Assembly: GCA_963922205.1 (NCBI GenBank)
Contig: CAWUHX010000119.1
Location: forward strand, 310,001-374,000
Reading direction: 5' to 3'
Source: Romanomermis culicivorax
Lineage: Eukaryota; Nematoda; Enoplea; Mermithida; Mermithidae
Length of the DNA: 64,000 nucleotides
The notes beneath the pieces were generated by a model. The model did not search any database and was not told where the DNA came from. It saw only the letters and a list, made by a program, of their open reading frames with translations. A program made the position numbers and the translations under genes. This document shows, piece by piece, positions 1-11,748 of the stretch (its first letter is position 1; each line of letters starts with the position of its first letter).

Positions 1-102
1 AGATTTATTTGAAAACATTTTGACTTTCTTCTATACTGAAATATCAGTTGGAAAATTTTTCTCAGTTCATTATTTGCACATGAAAACACACACTAACATG
101 GT

Positions 103-677
103 TGTTATGTTTATGTCTTTGCTAAGTTCCAAAGAAATCAGCAATATAACTAAAAAGGTCTATTGGCTTGTACCTAACTAATTACTGTAGGTCACTCAAA
201 GGAGCTTCCTATGGATAGCAGGCTAAACACAGTGCAACAGTTCTCTAGCAGAACTAAACACTACCTTCACTCACTAATTAGTAACTGGAAGACACTCACT
301 TGCAACCAAAAAGCAATCAGGGTTGCCTCAGATGCTTCCTGCATACTAACACAAGATATTAGAAACTCACAATGATAATATCTGAGAAGGCCATGGACCT
401 GCTGTATTATGAAGTCCAGTAATCCCAAGTAATAATAATCAATAATAGTAATAACAAATACATAAATATGTTCATGTAAATTGGGCTAGTGCTGTCGACT
501 GTCCATTTATTGGATGAAACAGAACAAATATAAAATCGACAGAAGCAAGTTGCACTAGACCACAGAAAATATAACATATGATTAAATCATCTTTTTCTTG
601 GTCGAATTGTGGCTTTGCCCCATTCAAAAATTTTGCATAGATGTGGGATGACTGATACCATGAGTACATCTCCAACA
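103..677 (-). repeat. Decayed solo LTR of the retrotransposon 1 family
   Basis: Read on the minus strand, this stretch follows the 606-bp LTR of the element at 23214-33647 from end to end. It begins at the TG of its TGTTGGAGATGT start (677) and ends at the ACATAACA terminus (103). Shared landmarks are the ATGTGGGATnnCT block, the TTTCGCCCAATAAAGG-like block, the GGAAGCTCCTTTGAGTGACC block and the GCTGAnnTCTT block. It is about 575 bp long with many substitutions and small indels. A 4-bp direct repeat TGGT flanks it (99-102 and 678-681), matching the 4-bp target duplications of the two intact elements here. No internal coding sequence is left, so it is an old solo LTR made by LTR-LTR recombination (inferred). 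Confidence 0.8.
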
Positions 678-803
678 TGGTCTCTGCTGCAATAATCAAG
701 GATACGTCTGATTAAAGATTCCTGAACAATATGTTATTTATTTCTTATTTTTTGGTACCACTATATTATTGAGAATCAATTCTGAAAGTGCATATGGTAA
801 AAT

Positions 804-1013
804 TTATCTTTTAAAACACAACCATTTTTGCTGGTCAGGATAGTCACACCTACACCAACATTCGCCAGTAGTGTGACAGCTCCAGCACCACTCAGGAAGC
901 CCTTCAACAGATGTTTCATCCAATCCATGGGTTCCAGAACCCGGCCTTTTTTGTTTAGCCCAGGTCGGGATGGTCAGCAAGGAAATTTTCACTGTGCATA
1001 CAAACTTAAACAT
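804..1013 (-). other. Unrecognised short cysteine-rich ORF
   Basis: A 69-codon open frame whose C-terminal half is rich in Cys and Trp (several CxC and CxxC spacings). It has no recognisable domain, no clear splice sites and no polyadenylation signal close behind. It could be a host exon, a fragment of a transposon zinc finger or chance. It is listed because the cysteine spacing is unusual for random AT-rich DNA. Confidence 0.15.
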
Positions 1014-1785
1014 GGAAACCAGAAAATTCCACTTGGAACCTAAAATTCCATGTAATACAAATTGGGTCCCAGGCTGTTATATCTCAGTATACAAGCAATC
1101 GAATAGCAAAGCTTTGAAAATTTGAAACTTTTGAATGCCGTGGCCATGTAAATTCAGACTTTCATATGTAGTGAATACCACAAAGAACTCAGCATGAAAA
1201 GCCACATTTATACTTCATGGCATGGCCAACCTATCATATTTAGCATCAATTTTTCATGGCACAATATGATTGATCACAGCAGCCATGGCTGTGTCATGAA
1301 GTATAAATCCGGCTTAAAGCTAATCACAATGTCTCACCTACAGATACCACTATTTTTCAACTTAGGTAGTGTAACACAAGGTGTGTATGTGCAACAATTC
1401 TACTCTTTTTCTTTGTGCCATTATACAGTCGCAGAAGAACAACATTTTTTAATTTTTGAGTACTTGTTCATCTGTGACTTTGATGCTGTTCTCACATTTG
1501 GGTAATGCAGATGTGAGAACCTTTATTGAAACTGCTACCACACAATGGTTGCAAGGAAAATCTCAGGGAGATGAACTAAACTTCAAGAAACTTCAACCAC
1601 CCATAATTAAATCAAAGAAACAATACAGCATAAATCATGTTTTTGGAACAATAATACCTATCAATTGATTGATACTCAATTCTGATGCGCAATACTACAT
1701 CAATGGTAGATTAACCAAAAAAAATATTGCTTAGGCACTTTTCCTGGATGTCTATGTCAAAGAAATCACTGAGCAGTCCTAGAGC
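1014..1785. other. No recognisable gene
   Basis: AT-rich DNA between the solo LTR and the Harbinger terminus. Open frames here are short and look random. No repeat structure or RNA gene was seen. Confidence 0.5.
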
Positions 1786-2016
1786 CGGTATTACTATTGA
1801 GACTTAAGCTGCAGTCTAAGATGCAACTTAAGTCTCTACAACGTTATAACATATAAAAAAAGTTAAGCTCCAACTGAGCACCAACTTGGTCAGTATTACT
1901 AAAGAGTGTTTAAGCTGCAGCTGAGCAAGAGACTTAAGATTCAAACTTAAATCTCGGACTTAAGTCCATTCGACCATTAAGCTGGAGCTTAAGTCAGACC
2001 AGTATTACCAAAGTTA
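1786..2016 (+). repeat. Left subterminal palindromic repeats of the Harbinger element
   Basis: At least three degenerate copies of a GTATTACTA-plus-TTAAGCTGCAG module occur here (near 1790, 1893 and 1997). Each has one or more imperfect palindromes of the type TTAAGCTnnAGCTTAA. The cluster resumes after the MITE, at 2362-2450. Similar clusters in the opposite orientation lie at 12605-12756 and 16281-16397. Subterminal repeats like this are usual transposase-binding regions in Harbinger and related elements; that role is inferred. Confidence 0.55.
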
Positions 2017-2361
2017 AGGCCCATCTATAGTTTTTTTCTGGAAAATCTGTCACAAGTGATTGCAATGATCAAAACCGAATGAATCCCCCATTTTCTCTGT
2101 GCACATGAAAGATCTTGATGTGTGAAGTATATTTTGCAAAAAAAAATTTGCATAGTGTTGCAGAAATCAGCTATTTTGTAAGCATCTTGCATCTCTCACA
2201 TTTCTTGTATCAAAGCTGGATACTTTTTGAACATGTTGGCTATCGTTCGATCGGAAATTTCAATATCTACCGTGTGATGTATTATATACTAAAATTACTC
2301 CAGTACTTGGTGAGCAAATTGCTTGCATATGTTTTTTAGTGAAAAAAGTATAGATGGGCCT
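2017..2361. mobile_element. Small MITE inside the Harbinger left end
   Basis: A 345-bp segment bounded by inverted repeats: AGGCCCATCTATAGTTTTTT on the left and its near-perfect complement on the right. The 3-bp direct repeat TTA flanks it (2014-2016 and 2362-2364), as for PIF/Harbinger-type insertions. It has no coding capacity. It splits the palindromic motif cluster, so it inserted after the host element did. Confidence 0.65.
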
Positions 2362-2455
2362 TTAAGCTTGAGCTTAAGCTGCAACTTAACACTAAAAAGT
2401 TAAGACTGGGGGAGGGTAGCTGTCTTAAGTTCATATTTTATGTTGTTATATGATA

Positions 2456-3618
2456 ATGGTGCGTCGTTTGGTTTTATTGCTTGATGAAGAAGAACGTCAA
2501 GATAGAATTCATAGAAATTGTATTCTCCTTGACCATCTGAATCCCTTTTTTCACAATGAAATAGACCTTTATGCCAGATATCAATTTGATTGAGAATCGA
2601 TCATATATTTGACTAATTTGTTATCCAAAGATTTAAACCACTTGGATAAGAGCAATACTTTATTGCCAGCTCAGCAAGTTATGATTGCACTACGATACTA
2701 TGCAATGGGGTCTTTCCAAATAATTTGTGGTTATGATATATTGGTCACCAAAGCTATTGCAAACCATGTCATCTGGACAGTGACCAATGCACTTATTCAT
2801 CTGAATAATCAGTTTATCAGTTTTCATGTCAAAAATCAAACAGATGACCTAAAATCAAATTTCTACAAAATTATCGAATTTCCAGGTGTAATTGATTGCA
2901 TTGATGGAACCAATATCCGAAGTCAGAGACCACCATTGAATGAACATGAGTATATAAATCAAAAAGTTTTTCCTCTATGAATGTTTAAGCAATTTGCAAC
3001 AGTGATTGTAAATTCACAAATATTGTCGTCAATTGTCTTGTGTTGATGCATGATGCCCTTATTTGGTCAGCTTGTGTGATCGTTGCTCAATTTTCTGCTG
3101 GAAGGAATGATGGTTATGTACTGGAAGACAGTGATTAGGCTTGTGAACCCTAGCTTTTGAGACCTTTTCATGACCCACAAACTGAACCAGAAAGACAATA
3201 TAATAAAGCACATAGGTAACATGTACATAATAGTTCCCTTTCTTTTGGGTGCCTTCTTTTACTTAGAAACCTTTTTTGATTTAAAGACTCTACCTCAGAA
3301 TTATTTGCATATGCACTATGTGTAAATGTTGTGTAATTACTCAGCTGCACGCCGTGTAAAAGTTGAGCAAAGTTTTGGAATGCGGAAACACTATTTCCAT
3401 CACATACACAAAGAAGTGCCGGTCAAGCCATCCAGTGTATGCAAATTAGTGGTGGCCATAGCTATTTTGCATAATGTGGCCATTGTGAGGCAGCAACCCC
3501 CATTGATATTGATGAAAAGGAAATGGAAGGCATCGAAGTGCCTAATTATGATGTGGACTTGAACCCTGGAAATGGAAGAAATTTTAGACAACATATTGTC
3601 AACTTATATTTTTCATGA
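2456..3618 (+). pseudogene. HARBI1-like PIF/Harbinger transposase, decayed
   Basis: The frame opens at ATG 2456 and follows the HARBI1 plan. An N-terminal helical part is followed by the QQVMIALRYYAMGSFQ block (about 2675), the FPGVIDCIDGTNIR block around 2880-2930 (first catalytic Asp), then in other frames the TNIVVN and HDALIW block (about 3020-3070), a GYVLEDS block (about 3115, second catalytic region) and the VEQSFG block (about 3363, catalytic Glu region). The C-terminal end stops at 3618. In-frame stops lie at 2591 (TGA) and 2978 (TGA), with frameshifts after 2980. The 3210-3335 stretch is a possible intron (GTAACA to CTCAG), though the splice does not keep frame perfectly. It is not functional. 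The reaction in the intact family is DDE transposition. Confidence 0.8.
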
Positions 3619-3650
3619 TCGAAGCAAATGTGTATGACTACAATAAATGC

Positions 3651-3845
3651 TGTAAGAAAGTCATTAATTTAATATAAAATTACATATTTACACCACCCTA
3701 ATAATTAATTGTACCAGTTGCTTATATGTTAGCTTCCATTTTCATTTGCCATATTAGTTAGTGTGTTTCAAAATAAAGAAAATAAGAAGTCAGTTCCTAT
3801 AAAAAAGTTCCTATTCTTTACATAAAGAAGTTAATATTCATTACA
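3651..3845 (+). repeat. 5' LTR of the old gypsy element
   Basis: Starts TGTAAGAAAGTC and ends ATTCATTACA. It contains an AATAAA signal (in CAAAATAAAGAAAATAAG). It aligns over its whole length with 11095-11289. The next bases (TTTGGGGGCAATTGCGG) are the expected place for the tRNA primer-binding site. Confidence 0.85.
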
Positions 3846-3911
3846 TTTGGGGGCAATTGCGGAAAGTTTTAGTCGTTCGATGAAGAAAATTCTGTTTTAT
3901 TATTGGGCTTG

Positions 3912-4975
3912 ATGCCTCTTACAAGAAGTACTTCAAAAATTCAGGACATTATGGATAATCTATGAGTGGAAATTGATAGGCAGCAAAGGCAAATCGAACA
4001 ATTACAATTATCATCTTCTAAATCACCAAATCGTTCTGATCTGGACATGTTTTATGGTTGACCAGGCGACAATTTCGAATTATGGGTTGATAGTTTCAAT
4101 CGAAACGCCCAAGCAAACAACTGGGATGATCAAGGAAAATGATTAATCATGCTGTCTTTATTTCGAGAGGTTGCTGAAATGGTCTATAGGGCAATTCCAG
4201 CTGCACAAAAATCCACAATGACATATCTAAATTAATTGATGTTATGAGAAAATGGTTCCAACCTGCCCAGGCATCAGAATTGAAAAGTGCAGAACTCAAG
4301 ACATGATGTCAAGGCCCTTGTGAAGCAGTTACTGAATTCGCCATTGCAATCCAGCAATTGGCCATGGAGGCATATCCAGAACTGTCAGAGGATTCACATG
4401 ACCAAATTATGCGTCAATTCTTTATAAATGGACTTAATGAAACCTTGTGGCAATGCATATTTAATCACAGTTAAAAAATGTTTGCTGAAGCTGAAATGGC
4501 AGCTCGTGATGACAGTCACGTCAGAGGCACCTCCATAACAATGATGGATGGAATCATCGGCAAACACCACATTTTTTACCTCAAAATTTGTCTCAAATGT
4601 ATCAATGATCATCGAATCCGTGAGGAGTTTTTGCTTTGGATATCAACCAAACGTCGAAATGGAGGAGCTAACTGCATAAATCGAAAAAGAACATGAAACC
4701 TCCAAGCAATTGGCGACCCAAAGTGCAGCTTTGCTACATCAAGTGGATCGAATGGTTCTGGAAAATGTGAGTCCATCTTCAACTGCTCGTATCAATTTTG
4801 TCTGTGTAGATGTAAATTCGAAAGGTCAAAATTTTTCGATTGTGAAGCCAGTTGAAAATTTGTTTTCAGAGGTAAAGTTTAAAAGTTGCATGAAAGAATC
4901 TGTTTCTGAATGTGTAAAACTTTCTTCGAATGTGAGCTGTGACAAACTAGATGTGGTTTGTGTCAAACAGTGGTA
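3912..4975 (+). pseudogene. gag remnant of the old gypsy element
   Basis: Starts at ATG 3912. After about 50 codons comes a capsid-type segment with the pattern FYG-PGDNFELWVDSFNR (about 4050-4100), followed by helical blocks ending in LAMEAYPELS and FINGLNETL (about 4360-4450). These are typical of Ty3/gypsy retrotransposon gag (Retrotrans_gag). Several in-frame stops (for example near 3963, 4060 and 4141) and frame changes after 4480 disrupt it. No clear zinc knuckle is left in the decayed C-terminal part. Confidence 0.7.
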
Positions 4976-5084
4976 CTGACTACCAGTTTGGAATAATTTC
5001 TTCTTAAACTTCAAGCAAATATTGAAGGGTCAACACATCAAGTCATACATTAAAGGTTTTAGGTCACACAAAGTTTGGTCAAAT

Positions 5085-6900
5085 TTCATTGCATACAATT
5101 TATTTAAATTGCTTTTGCTCGCTTTTTTGTTGGCAAATTAGTTTCTTTTTGCATGTGGTGACAGTCATATTCTTTGTCATTGTGGATCTGGAAAAGGTGG
5201 TCAATTGTTTGCTGTTCCACCAGAAATCAAATGTATGCCCCCTCCGTTGGAACTCTTGAAAGAAGTTGGCATAAAACTGTTTTTGCCAAGTCATAAGTTG
5301 AACTCAGTCCATGCATGGAAATGCTGCATGAGGAAAAGAATAGTTTGTACATATGTGGGCATTATTGGCTCAAAAGGATTGATTTCCAACATGGTTCCAG
5401 ATAGTTCAGTTTCCCATGGGGAATGAAAAGCCACTGTCATGACACAGCAGTGGCGCAGTCAAAATTTGGTGCCATTGAACAAAAAAAGTCTAGTATCTAA
5501 TAATAGTTCAGTAGTAAAGTTCAAATATTGTTGTACAGAACACTGTACAGAAGTTCAGAATTTCATCATAGAAAAAGATCAAATTGCTACTCTTGATGGT
5601 CATCTGATAACAATTGACTTAGGTAATGTAGGATCTTGTCTGGCTCAGAGTGATTATTGTAATATGCCAGAGGGGGTTATTTTTTGGGATGAAAGTAAGC
5701 TAAAACCTGCTTGCCATTTTATAGAATCAACACGTCCCTATACAGCCCAGAAAAATGGTGACTTTTACATCATCAAAGATAGTCAGGGCGCATTCTCCCT
5801 ACTAAATGTCAGTGTAAACAGTATCACTGGTCGACATTGCGTACCAGCCGATCCTTTTCTTACACATCAAGGGCCTGCCCTGCAGATTTTTCCAGTCAAC
5901 ATTTCCAAATCTAAAAGCTCGAGGAAAATAAGAGCAGCAAAAGTATCGAAGAGCCAAAAAGTAGCTGATACCATTGGCTACAAAATTTTGAATGATGAAA
6001 AAGACCCAGTAAATTTGAAACTAGAATACTTAGAAATGGTTGTCAAAATGTTTCAGCAAAGCCATTTCGGTGAAATTTGGCTGCATCAGTGTGAAATAGC
6101 TAAACTTCAGCTTAGTTTGATTGAGGTCCTACTTCAAATCGATTCATCCTTAGGAGCTCAAGAGTTGTTACAAAAAGAAAATTTGCATGCACAAATCTTA
6201 GGAGAAGTCCTTTTCAGTTTCAGAGTGTGATCCTGCACATTTAGACACAATATTCTGGGATTACAAGGTTGGAGATGTGTGTTATGCCTATCTCCCAATC
6301 CAGTCCAACCACACAGTACAATTTACCCTGCTGGATAGTTTGAAAGTTATTTCAGAAGCTCCTACAGTAGACTGCAACCATCATATCTTTGGTGTTTTCC
6401 ATGATGGTCATGGTGGTTGGCGCTCAAATCGAGGGCAGATTCACGTCAGTGAAATACCAAGTAACGTGATATGGAAAGGTGATTCTATACCAGTAATTTT
6501 TGATAAGCCAGCCATTTTTCACAATGAACTGGTAGGAACATCAGTGTTGATTAGCATGCTATCAATTTATGTTCACAAATTGCACATAATTCAAAGTAAA
6601 CTGAACCAGCTACTCAACTATTCTGCTTCTATGTCTCTTGACCCAGAAACTTTATAACATACCATCGACTCTATAGAGAAAAATAGTTTGTCCATTCTCA
6701 GGAAATCACAACATAGCATAGAATCAGTTTCCCGTACTGCCTCATTCGGTCTAGGCACACTGGTAAGTAAAGTTTTGATTGGACCTTTCCAATTCATTCT
6801 GAACAGCATCCTCATAACAGCTATTGTATTTTTCACATTTTATCTTATCATCAAATTGTGGAAACCTTGTCTACTTCTGTTATGGCTTCAAGCATGTTTA
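5085..6900 (+). pseudogene. Env-like membrane glycoprotein remnant between gag and protease
   Basis: One frame runs from about 5085 to 6230 with stops at 5139 and 5424. It then shifts by one and continues to about 6890 with a further stop at 6655. The start is a short hydrophobic leucine-rich stretch like a signal peptide. A cysteine-bearing ectodomain-like part follows (about 5190-6650), then a long amphipathic helical part and a strongly hydrophobic segment of about 25 residues (about 6765-6860), as in a C-terminal membrane anchor. This is the architecture of a class of retroelement/viral envelope proteins; the exact viral family is not recognised. The position upstream of protease is unusual, since env normally follows integrase. 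The alternative is a lineage-specific gag extension. Confidence 0.5.
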
Positions 6901-7514
6901 TGCATCTTCCGTTTTTTTCTAAACCTGTACAGCATCATACAGCCCATTTTTCACCCAATTCTGAAGCAGTCACTTTCAAACTACAGCAAGAAGAAACAGT
7001 ATACAGTCTAGATACTGATCCCAATTGTATTTTAATTTGGGTGCAAATTGAAAATCATGGTGCACTGATCACGATAGACACTGGTGAAAGCATTTCATTG
7101 ATGCATTTGTCATTTTTCGCCATGTTACAAAGTCAATGTAAAATTAATTTAAAACCCACAAACATGAAAGCTACATCTGTCTCTGGTCATCAACATGAAC
7201 TCAATGGTAATGTAACAGTAACTGTAACTATTGACAGTGAAATTATTTATACCCTGTTTTATGTCACCAAATCCTGCCCAAATCAACTTATTTTACGTCA
7301 TAACCTTTTGAAAAAACTTGGCGGTAAATTGATCATTGACTTCCAGAAGGATTGGCTCTACATTGGCCCTCATGTAGCAACTCCTATTCTAACCATATCA
7401 TTAACATCTAATCCTAAGGAGACTTTAGACATCTTTTTAGGAACTGAGGTAAATGAAAATCTCAGTCTTTTGTTCACTACTGTTCAAGAGAATGTGGAAG
7501 CAAAAGTAGAATAA
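6858..7514 (+). pseudogene. Aspartic protease region of the old gypsy pol
   Basis: A 218-codon frame holds a retropepsin-like domain. IDTGESISLMH (about 7076) is a D-T-G catalytic loop, followed by hydrophobic strands and an ILRHNLLKKLGG block (about 7295) equivalent to the usual I-L-G-x-D-x-L turn. Its first codons overlap the end of the glycoprotein-like region in another frame. It ends at a TAA at 7512. Frameshifts before RT separate it from the rest of pol. Confidence 0.65.
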
Positions 7515-7726
7515 TCTATCACTATCTCCCCACGAATGTCAATGCCAGTACGACTTGTGGTCACAAAATCAAATCACAGCCTCTTTTCTTTTCAGCCATC
7601 AAAGAAGTTTTTACTCCAATGAGGACTTATTATAACACCATTCTTAACATTGTTCTCTAATACTAACTTCTTTCTTGATTTTACAAATACAACCATGGCC
7701 CCTATCCACATCACTTAAGGCATGAC

Positions 7727-9210
7727 TTGTGGAAATTTCAGGTCATGTACCTTGAACAAGATTTACATTGTATCAGTTGTGCCGCAAATTTAAATGAAGT
7801 CCCATTTCAGATACAAACTTCAGAATTAAATGCAGATCAAGTTGATCAGGTGAATAGCTTTTTGGAAATATATCAGAATCCACTCGCAACCAGCTCCAAT
7901 GATTTTGGACGAACAAGTTTATTAAAGCATACAATCAATACAGGTGAAACCAGTCCAATAAAGCTGTGACTCTACTGTGTTCCTTATCATCAAGGACAGC
8001 AAATCGAAGAACACATTACAAAAATGTTAGAAAATGGGGTCATATGACCGTCCAAAAGCGCCTGGTCATTTCCCCCATTGCTTGTGGACAAGAAAGATCT
8101 CACCACATGATTTTGTGTCGACTACAGGAGATTAAATGAGGTAACAAAAAAAGATAGTTATCCACTACCCTGCATATATGACATCATAGATACTATTGGA
8201 GGCTAAAAGTTCTTCTCTACATTTGACTTAACTTCTGGCTATTGGCAAATTAAGTTGGACGACAATGCAAAAGAGAAAACTGCATTTTCATCTTTTTCAA
8301 GGCTTTATGAATTCTTAGTCATGCCTTTTGGCCTCTGTATTGCCCCAGCTACTTTTCAGAGGCTTATGCAACAGATTCTGAAACGATTAGAGTGGAATGT
8401 TCTGTCTATCTTGAGGACATTTTGGTCCTTGGCAAAACCTTTAATGACCATCTGCAAAACTTGGAAGCTATTTTTGAAAATATCCAGAAATAAGGTCTCA
8501 ACTTGAAACATTCAAAGTGTCATTTTTTCAGAAAGGAAATACCATTCTTGGGCTTTGTTCTCTGCAGTGATGGTAAAAAACCAGATCCCAACAAAATGGC
8601 TTCTATTGACAGTTTTCCAGTTCCAACAAATATCACAGAACTGAGAAGTTTCATTGGCTTGGCTTCTTACTATCAGCATTTTGTACAGAATTTTTCAGCC
8701 ATCATTAGCCCTCTTTTGCAGCTATTAAAGAAAGACAGTAAGTTTTATTGGTCACCAACTTGTGAATCTTCTTTCAAATTGCTAAAGAGCCTCCTCACAA
8801 AGCTGCCTCTCATACATTTTCCAGATTATAACATGCTATTTATTATCCAAACTGATGCCTCGAAGAATGGTCTTGGAGCTGTTTTAGCTCAAAAATTTGA
8901 TGATAGTGAACATCCAGTGGCCTAGGCTAGTCGTTCCTCGAGCAAAAGTGAACACAATTATGCCACTATCAAACAAGAGGCTCTTGCTATTATATAGGCT
9001 CTAAAAAAGTTTGGTCCTTATATCTATGGGCAAAAATGCATCCTTTTCACTGATCATGCTCTCTTGTCTTTTCTCAAAAACAATATTTCTCAAACATCCT
9101 CTAAACTGACACGATGGGGCTTAATTCTGCAGCAATATGACATCCACATCAAATACAAGTCAGGCAAGTCTAACAAAACTGCTGATTTTCCCTCACATTA
9201 TCCTATCAGA
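7727..9210 (+). pseudogene. Reverse transcriptase and RNase H of the old gypsy pol
   Basis: RT blocks are present in order: ENGVI (8030), FPPLLVDKKD (about 8070), YRRLNEVTKKDSYPLP (about 8125), FFSTFDLTSGYWQ (about 8210), FSRLYEFLVMPFGL (about 8300) and YLEDILVL (about 8408). The last is a Y-x-D-D box whose first Asp has become Glu. RNase H follows, with IQTDASKNGLGAVL (about 8848) and FTDHALL (about 9050). Stops (for example 8046, 8107, 8203, 8923, 8995) and a frameshift at about 8398 disable it. Confidence 0.8.
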
Positions 9211-9230
9211 GAAGATAAAATTTCGATAAA

Positions 9231-10576
9231 TGCCATAGATATCTTACCACAGGCTGTAGGTCTTATCGAAATGCAGAGCACAGATCAGGCCTGCAAGTCA
9301 TTCATGGATTTTTTATCCAAAGGTAAATTACCAGATGATGAATCTTTGGTAGCATGGATCGTGAAAGACTACCACAATTTCATAATCAAAGACGATATAT
9401 TATGCGAAATCGAAAAACAAAACAAAATTCTGATAGTGATACCTGAAGTACTTGTTCCAGCTATCTTGGAAGGGTTCCATGATGACGTATTCGCTGGTCA
9501 CCTTGGTTTTCTGAAAACTTATCGCAAAATTTGACAAAAATATTGTTGGAGAACCATGCGATCCTAAATTTATGATTACTGTAAGAAGTGTATCACTTGT
9601 GCTGGATGAAAGTTCACAGCTAGAAAATCGAATGACCAATGGTATCAATCAAAGTGGAAGGAGAACCCTTCACCAAAATGGCTATGGATTTTCTGGACCC
9701 TTTACCATTGACATACCTTTACCATTGACATACAAAGGTAATAAATGTGTTCTAGTTTTTGGGGACTATTTGAGTAAATGGCCTGAAGCTTTTGCGTTAC
9801 CAGACATGAAAGCCACAACAGTTGCAGAAATATTATTTGTCAAAGAAATTGTGTGCTGCTTTGGTGCACCTGTTGAACTATTGTCTGACAGAGGAGCTAA
9901 TTTTACATCTAACATCATTCAGGAAATTGCTCGTCTGTGTGATACTCGAAAACTGTTTACATCTCCATACCATCCACAGACTGACGGTCTGGTCGAAAGA
10001 TTTAACAGGACATTAATGACAATCCTGTCGATGTATGTCTCAACCAACCAGTGCGATTGGGATGAATTCCTTCCTTAGGCTTTATTTGCATACAGAGCCA
10101 GTGTTCATAGCTCAACAGGGTTCACACCATTCTATCTTCTGCATGGACATGAAGTGAGGCTACCCATTGGCACAACTCTCATATATGTACATAATCCATA
10201 TACAAATGATATTGAAGACTTTGTTTCAGATTTTCAATCAAAGATCACCAAAGCTTGGTCCTTAGTGAAACATGCCATAAGTACGGCACAAGTAAGGCAG
10301 AAAACTCACTAAGATAGCACCCTCAAGATGGTGCACAATTACACAGTAGGTGACCTGGTTATGGTTTACAAAGCAGTTCCAAAAGCTGGTTGCTCACCCA
10401 AATTGACTCATCAGTGACATTGACCACTTGAGATTGTTCATTTGGCCTTACCAGATGTCTGGGTACAACCTATCAATGGAACAGATACAGAATGATTGTT
10501 GGTGCACGTTAAAATCAGGAAACCATTTTTAGGCAATGTCAACTTTAATCCTGATCCAAACTTGGATCCAGAACTC
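9231..10576 (+). pseudogene. Integrase of the old gypsy pol
   Basis: The zinc-binding part (FAGHLGFLKT at about 9490, and a CxxC at about 9575) is split by a frameshift. The catalytic core is readable: the DxxG-type start near 9690, SDRGANF (about 9888, second Asp) and the HPQTDGLVERFNR block (about 9975, catalytic Glu). A SPxx C-terminal block (FTPFYLLHGHEVRLP, about 10120) follows. Stops at 9532 and 10076 and later frameshifts kill it. The remaining 3' region to the LTR (10580-11090) is AT-rich and non-coding. Confidence 0.75.
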
Positions 10577-11094
10577 GATTGATTGCATGCATTAGTTTAG
10601 CATCAATAGTCACTAACTTTAACAACAGCATTCAATAATTTATTTACATTATGTCAGCATACAGTATAAATTTTGACCCTTCATTAATAAATTAATTTTC
10701 TTTTTCTCCAAATTTCCTACTGGAACCAGTACTGTGACAATTTTTCTTTTTATTTAGCACTTTGTATTGCTTTTGTTGGTACTATGAGTCATTCAAGGAA
10801 ATTTCATTTTTTTATTCTCCAAAAAATTTCTTTTCTTCTACATGATTATTAATTGTCACTTTTGTTAGGTTTTTTTATTTAATAGAATTTTTCAATTCTT
10901 CTAGTTGATGAATTGTATTTGGTGATTTTATTCGGAAAATTTTCGCAATATTTTTATACACTTCTTCCTACTTTAGTAGCAAATGTTGGGGTAAAATTTA
11001 TGTCATTTTTTTAGCTTATGTTAAAGTATCATTTTTCATACAGTAGTCAAACGCACCGATTTTTCATTATAATTTTTATTTTTCAGTGGAGGAA

Positions 11095-11289
11095 TGTAAG
11101 AAAGTCTTTAATTTAATATAAAATTCCATGTTTATATCGCCCTAATGATTAAATGTACCAGTTGCTTATATGTTAGCTTCAATTTCATTTGTCATATTAG
11201 TTGGTGTGTTTTAAAATAAAGAAAATAAGAAGTCGATTCTTATATAGAAGTTCCTGTTCATTACATAAATAAGTTCATATTCGTTACAA
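11095..11289 (+). repeat. 3' LTR of the old gypsy element
   Basis: Same length and ends as the copy at 3651-3845, with scattered substitutions. It is preceded by the purine run GTGGAGGAA, the likely plus-strand primer. Confidence 0.85.
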
Positions 11290-11748
11290 TGCATTAATTT
11301 TGACTTTGCTTTAATTTTTCAGCTTATAGTTTCAAAACATAAATCTCCCAATCAATTTTTTTGGCCTTTTTAGCACTTTTCAACACTAATATCTCTTTTT
11401 GCACTGACAGCCTTTCTTTTTTACGCTAAGCCCTTCTTCCTCAATTCCAACAATGCCACGAATTTGACATGGAGATGACACATGAGTACCTGGTTGGGGG
11501 CTGTTCACCTCTTTAGACTGATACCTATCTTGAGAAGCTGACGCTTCAGTTTGGGATTCATTTGATCTAGGCATACACAAACCATTAATACTATATATAT
11601 ACAAATTGATAAACCTGTCACAAATTTGCATATAAAAAAGTCACAATATTAATAAAATTTAAAATATTTTGATGCAGCAGAAGATCAATGCACATATGGC
11701 TAAAGAAATGACAGGGTCAATGAAGTGCGACAAACGCAAAATTTGCTG

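Larger units (their letters stand above)
3651..11289 (+). mobile_element. Old Ty3/gypsy LTR retrotransposon with an env-like region before protease
   Basis: Two 195-bp LTRs (3651-3845 and 11095-11289) flank 7.2 kb with the order gag, membrane-glycoprotein-like region, protease, RT, RNase H, integrase. The 4-bp repeat ATGC (3647-3650 and 11290-11293) is the target duplication. A purine tract (GTGGAGGAA) precedes the 3' LTR. RT before integrase places it in Ty3/gypsy. The LTRs differ at roughly a tenth of positions and every gene has stops or frameshifts, so the copy is old and dead. It sits just past the Harbinger transposase stop. Confidence 0.85.
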
